This document shows positions 4,542-7,140 of a DNA stretch of 7,140 nucleotides, in pieces. Under the pieces are notes generated by a model. That model made no database searches and was not told where the DNA came from. It was given only the letters and a program-made list of their open reading frames with translations. The stretch spans positions 1 through 7,140 of the forward strand of contig JANQLI010000342.1 in assembly GCA_028280675.1 (NCBI GenBank), given 5' to 3'. Position 1 is the stretch's first letter. Each line of letters begins with the position of its first letter. The stretch comes from Alphaproteobacteria bacterium. Its GTDB lineage: Bacteria; Pseudomonadota; Alphaproteobacteria; SMXP01. A program made the position numbers and the translations under genes.

Positions 4542-6712
4542 CCCCACAACCCTCTTCATCATCAAATACAGATACTCTAGCCCGGGTCCTACGAGAACGC
4601 GGTGTTGAAAATGTCGGTGGAACGTCCAACCTCGCTTCATGTTTTTTGCCGTTGCTCGAAGCCTTACGCTGGTCTGGCGATGTGCGTGATGTCGCTGAAA
4701 GTTTTCCGCACTTTGCAAATGATATTGATATTGTTGATTTACGGAATGCCTTTATCGAGCTTGGCTATGATAGCCATCCAAGTAGCATCCACCTGAAAGA
4801 TCTTGACGCGCGTCTTCTGCCTTGTCTTTTTGAAACAAAAGATGGCGATGTCTATCCTATATTCGAAAAAACACATTCCGGGTTCGTGATATGGCGCGAC
4901 GGCGAGAACACCACGCTTCCTATCGATGAAAGCAATATCGAAGGCACAGCCTATTTTTTCACGTTACATGATCAAAGCAACCGGGAACTTGACTCAAAGA
5001 TGTTGGGCTGGTTCGGCAAAGCGGTCAGCCGTTTCAAACACGCGATTCGCATGCTCTTGATCGTATCGTTTTTCACCAATATTCTCGCAATTGTCTTCCC
5101 GTTGATTATCATGTTTATCTATGATCGGGTCATCGGGGGGCGGTCTCCAGAAACACTGCCTTACATTTTCTTAGGTGTGGTGATCATCTTTTCTGCCGAT
5201 CTCAGCTTCCGGCTGATTCGCACACGTATTGTTGGTTTTGTCGCCGGACGCTTGGATTACATGATTGGCGCCGCAACATTTGAAAAAATACTCACCTTAC
5301 CTCCGGCCTTTACCGAACGCGCAGCGGTGAGCGCACAGCTTTCTCGGATCAAGGAGTTTGAATCACTCCGTGATTTCTTCACGGGCCCCCTGGCAATGAC
5401 CGTTCTTGAATTGCCCTACACGCTTCTCACCTTAGGAGTCATTGCCATTATCGGTGGACAACTGGCGCTCATTCCGCTCTTCACGCTCGCCGGATTTGCG
5501 GCCCTCAGTTGCTTTGTGCTGCCGCGTGTCAAAGCCATGACCAAAGAATCGGGCACCTATGGCACAAAACGCGATGATATGCTGATCGAAACGCTCCTTC
5601 ACGTGCGCACGGTGAAAGAGATGGGCGGTGAGAGCATGTGGCTCAACCGTTACCGCCTTTCATCTGCACGGGCCGCGCAGAGCCAACACCAGGCCGAGTT
5701 CCATTCCGCCATCATGGATTCTTTAAGTCATGGATTGATTGTTCTCTCAGGTATTTTGATCTTGGTTGTTGGCACCTATGGCGTCCTTGATGGCACATCG
5801 ACTATCGGCGCTTTGATTGCCACCATGATCTTATCATGGCGCGTTCTGGCGCCGATCCAAACTGGTTTTCTGGCCTACACCAAACTTGATCAAATCAAGC
5901 GTTCACTCATGCAGCTTAATAATTTGATGAAGATGCCATCGGAAGGCACGCAGGGCAAATCGCGTCTTTTGAAAGAAAAGATTGAGGGCGACATCATTTT
6001 TAACCGCGTGAGTTTCCGCTATTCAGCCGACACAGACCCAGCGTTACTCGGCGCAACGTTCCGCATTCCCAAAGGGTCTCTTGTGTCAATCATCGGATCG
6101 AATAGCTCTGGTAAGTCAACCGTTATCAAATTGATTTCTGGCTTGTATCAACCGCAAGGGGGGACTGTCACAATTGGCGGCGTGGACCTGCGCCAGGTTG
6201 ATCCACAAGAGTTGCGGCAGAAAATTGCCTATGTGCCGCAACAAGCCCATGTGTTTTATGGCACAATCGCACAGAACTTGCGTTTATCTGAACCACTGGC
6301 CTCAGACCAAGATATCGAGACGGCCGCGCGTCTCACGGGTCTTTATGAGATGGTGGAAAGCCTCCCCGAAGGCTTTGAAACACGCATCGGTGATGGACAT
6401 ATTGAAGACTTACCCCCCGGCTTCTTACAGCGTTTGAATATCGCGCGCGCGCTCATCCGTCCATCTGACATTGTTCTTTTAGACGAACCGGCCCAATCTC
6501 TTGATTATGATGGTGATCAGATCTTTATGGATCTTCTTGAACGCCTCAAAGGGCAACGCACCATCATCATGGTCAGTCACCGCCCAAGTCATATTCGCCT
6601 CTCTGATTCCGTGCTTGTGCTTCATCACGGTGTGCTGGAATTTCAGGGAGCCCCCGACGACGCTTTAACCCTCGCCCAGAAATTGGGCCAAGATAAAAAG
6701 GATGACAGATGA
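4538..6712 (+). CDS. T1SS ABC transporter subunit 2, active ATPase half with N-terminal C39-like domain
   Basis: This 724-residue protein starts at ATG 4538, overlapping the ABC1 stop as ATGA, with GAGAAGAGAG at 4521-4530 as ribosome site. Residues about 30-140 resemble the C39-like domain of T1SS exporters (LRNAFIELGY, LDARLLPCLF, IEGTAYFF). The His expected of an active C39 peptidase is absent, so it is probably a substrate-docking domain. About six membrane segments lie at 169-441, with MLIETLLHVRTVKEMG at 348-363 matching the same site in ABC1. The ATP-binding domain (about 484-705) has intact Walker A GSNSSGKST (Lys526), Q-loop Gln568, Walker B IVLLDE (Asp649, Glu650) and H-loop His681, but a divergent signature, LPPGFLQR, for LSGGQ. 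It likely supplies the single hydrolytic ATP site of the exporter. Its stop overlaps the next start. Confidence 0.94.
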   Translation: MTPQPSSSSNTDTLARVLRERGVENVGGTSNLASCFLPLLEALRWSGDVRDVAESFPHFANDIDIVDLRNAFIELGYDSHPSSIHLKDLDARLLPCLFETKDGDVYPIFEKTHSGFVIWRDGENTTLPIDESNIEGTAYFFTLHDQSNRELDSKMLGWFGKAVSRFKHAIRMLLIVSFFTNILAIVFPLIIMFIYDRVIGGRSPETLPYIFLGVVIIFSADLSFRLIRTRIVGFVAGRLDYMIGAATFEKILTLPPAFTERAAVSAQLSRIKEFESLRDFFTGPLAMTVLELPYTLLTLGVIAIIGGQLALIPLFTLAGFAALSCFVLPRVKAMTKESGTYGTKRDDMLIETLLHVRTVKEMGGESMWLNRYRLSSARAAQSQHQAEFHSAIMDSLSHGLIVLSGILILVVGTYGVLDGTSTIGALIATMILSWRVLAPIQTGFLAYTKLDQIKRSLMQLNNLMKMPSEGTQGKSRLLKEKIEGDIIFNRVSFRYSADTDPALLGATFRIPKGSLVSIIGSNSSGKSTVIKLISGLYQPQGGTVTIGGVDLRQVDPQELRQKIAYVPQQAHVFYGTIAQNLRLSEPLASDQDIETAARLTGLYEMVESLPEGFETRIGDGHIEDLPPGFLQRLNIARALIRPSDIVLLDEPAQSLDYDGDQIFMDLLERLKGQRTIIMVSHRPSHIRLSDSVLVLHHGVLEFQGAPDDALTLAQKLGQDKKDDR
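6695..6702 (+). promoter_or_regulatory. Ribosome binding site of the membrane fusion protein gene
   Basis: AAAAAGGA lies inside the end of the ABC2 gene, 6 nt before ATG 6709 and 9 nt before ATG 6712. The spacing slightly favours the first ATG, which also makes an ATGA overlap with the ABC2 stop, like the ABC1/ABC2 junction. Confidence 0.65.
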
Positions 6713-7140
6713 TGCATGAGAAACATCTCGACTCCCTCAAGAAAATGCTCACACCTCAAGAACCTCAGACGCGTTATTTGGTGCAATCAATCGAGCTTGA
6801 GGAAACACAGCCTCCACAACTCTATACGTCGCTCATTTATACGATCTGCGGATTGATTGTCGGCACTGTGATCTGGGCCGGCATCACAGAAGTGACCGAG
6901 ATGGCGCAAGCCGAGGGGAAAGTAATCCCCAAAAGCGATATTCAAGCGATCCAGCATCTTGAAGGGGGGATCGTTTCCGCCATTCATGTGCGCGAAGGAC
7001 AGATTGTCAAACAAGGCGAAGCGTTAATTAATTTGGCGCCGACAACAACACGCTCACAACTGGAACAGTTACGCGCACGCCGGGCGGCCGCTCTTCTGGA
7101 GATGGAACGCTTTCGCGCTGTGGCTGATGAACGCAATCCA
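6709..7140 (+). CDS. HlyD-family T1SS membrane fusion (periplasmic adaptor) protein, N-terminal 144 codons
   Basis: The frame is open from ATG 6709 (or the adjacent ATG 6712) to the right edge. Residues 1-37 are a cytoplasmic tail. A single membrane helix lies at about 39-60 (LYTSLIYTICGLIVGTVIWA). Then comes the conserved HlyD entry EGKVIPKSDIQAIQHLEGG at 69-87, followed by VREGQIVKQGEALINL, the first half of the lipoyl-like domain (94-109). Residues 115-140 (TRSQLEQLRARRAAALLEME) begin the coiled-coil hairpin. HlyD adaptors bridge the inner-membrane ABC dimer to a TolC-like outer-membrane channel, which is not in this window. The ATGA overlap with ABC2 suggests translational coupling, and so roughly matched synthesis of the exporter parts. 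The remainder, usually about 430 residues in total, lies beyond the edge. Confidence 0.95.
   Translation, partial: MMHEKHLDSLKKMLTPQEPQTRYLVQSIELEETQPPQLYTSLIYTICGLIVGTVIWAGITEVTEMAQAEGKVIPKSDIQAIQHLEGGIVSAIHVREGQIVKQGEALINLAPTTTRSQLEQLRARRAAALLEMERFRAVADERNP

Overview
This window looks like a Gram-negative type I secretion (T1SS) locus. It has moderate G+C, tightly packed genes, and cargo and exporter on opposite strands. An alphaproteobacterium, perhaps marine, would fit, but that assignment is a guess from overall character; nothing here is taxonomically decisive.

Layout. Bases 1-2459 (minus strand) are the first 819 codons of a large secreted protein that runs off the left edge. It has an acidic N-terminus of about 200 residues with no signal peptide, then four cadherin-like (VCBS/tandem-95 type) repeats of exactly 98 residues (294 bp) each. 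A first RTX calcium-binding array follows, then an Ig-like insertion, then a second RTX array. Bases 2460-2738 are the divergent intergenic region. It holds a 35-bp near-perfect palindrome, a second 16-bp palindrome close to the cargo gene, and a possible 28-codon basic leader ORF. Bases 2739-7140 (plus strand) are a three-gene operon joined by ATGA stop/start overlaps: ABC transporter 1, ABC transporter 2, and an HlyD-type membrane fusion protein cut by the right edge.

How it works together. The two ABC proteins probably form a heterodimer that exports the adhesin-like RTX protein through the HlyD-type adaptor and an outer-membrane TolC-like channel not seen here. The most striking point is asymmetry. 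ABC1 has lost every catalytic residue of its nucleotide-binding domain that I can check (Walker A Lys to Leu, Q-loop Gln to Glu, Walker B Glu to Asn, H-loop His to Cys), and it lacks an N-terminal C39-like domain. ABC2 keeps Walker A, Q-loop, Walker B and H-loop, and carries a peptidase-dead C39-like domain. The predicted pump therefore has one hydrolytic ATP site and one C39-like substrate-docking domain per dimer. The nearest known parallel is the paired ABC proteins RtxB/RtxE of the Vibrio cholerae MARTX exporter. No mobile elements, tRNA/rRNA genes or CRISPR arrays were seen.
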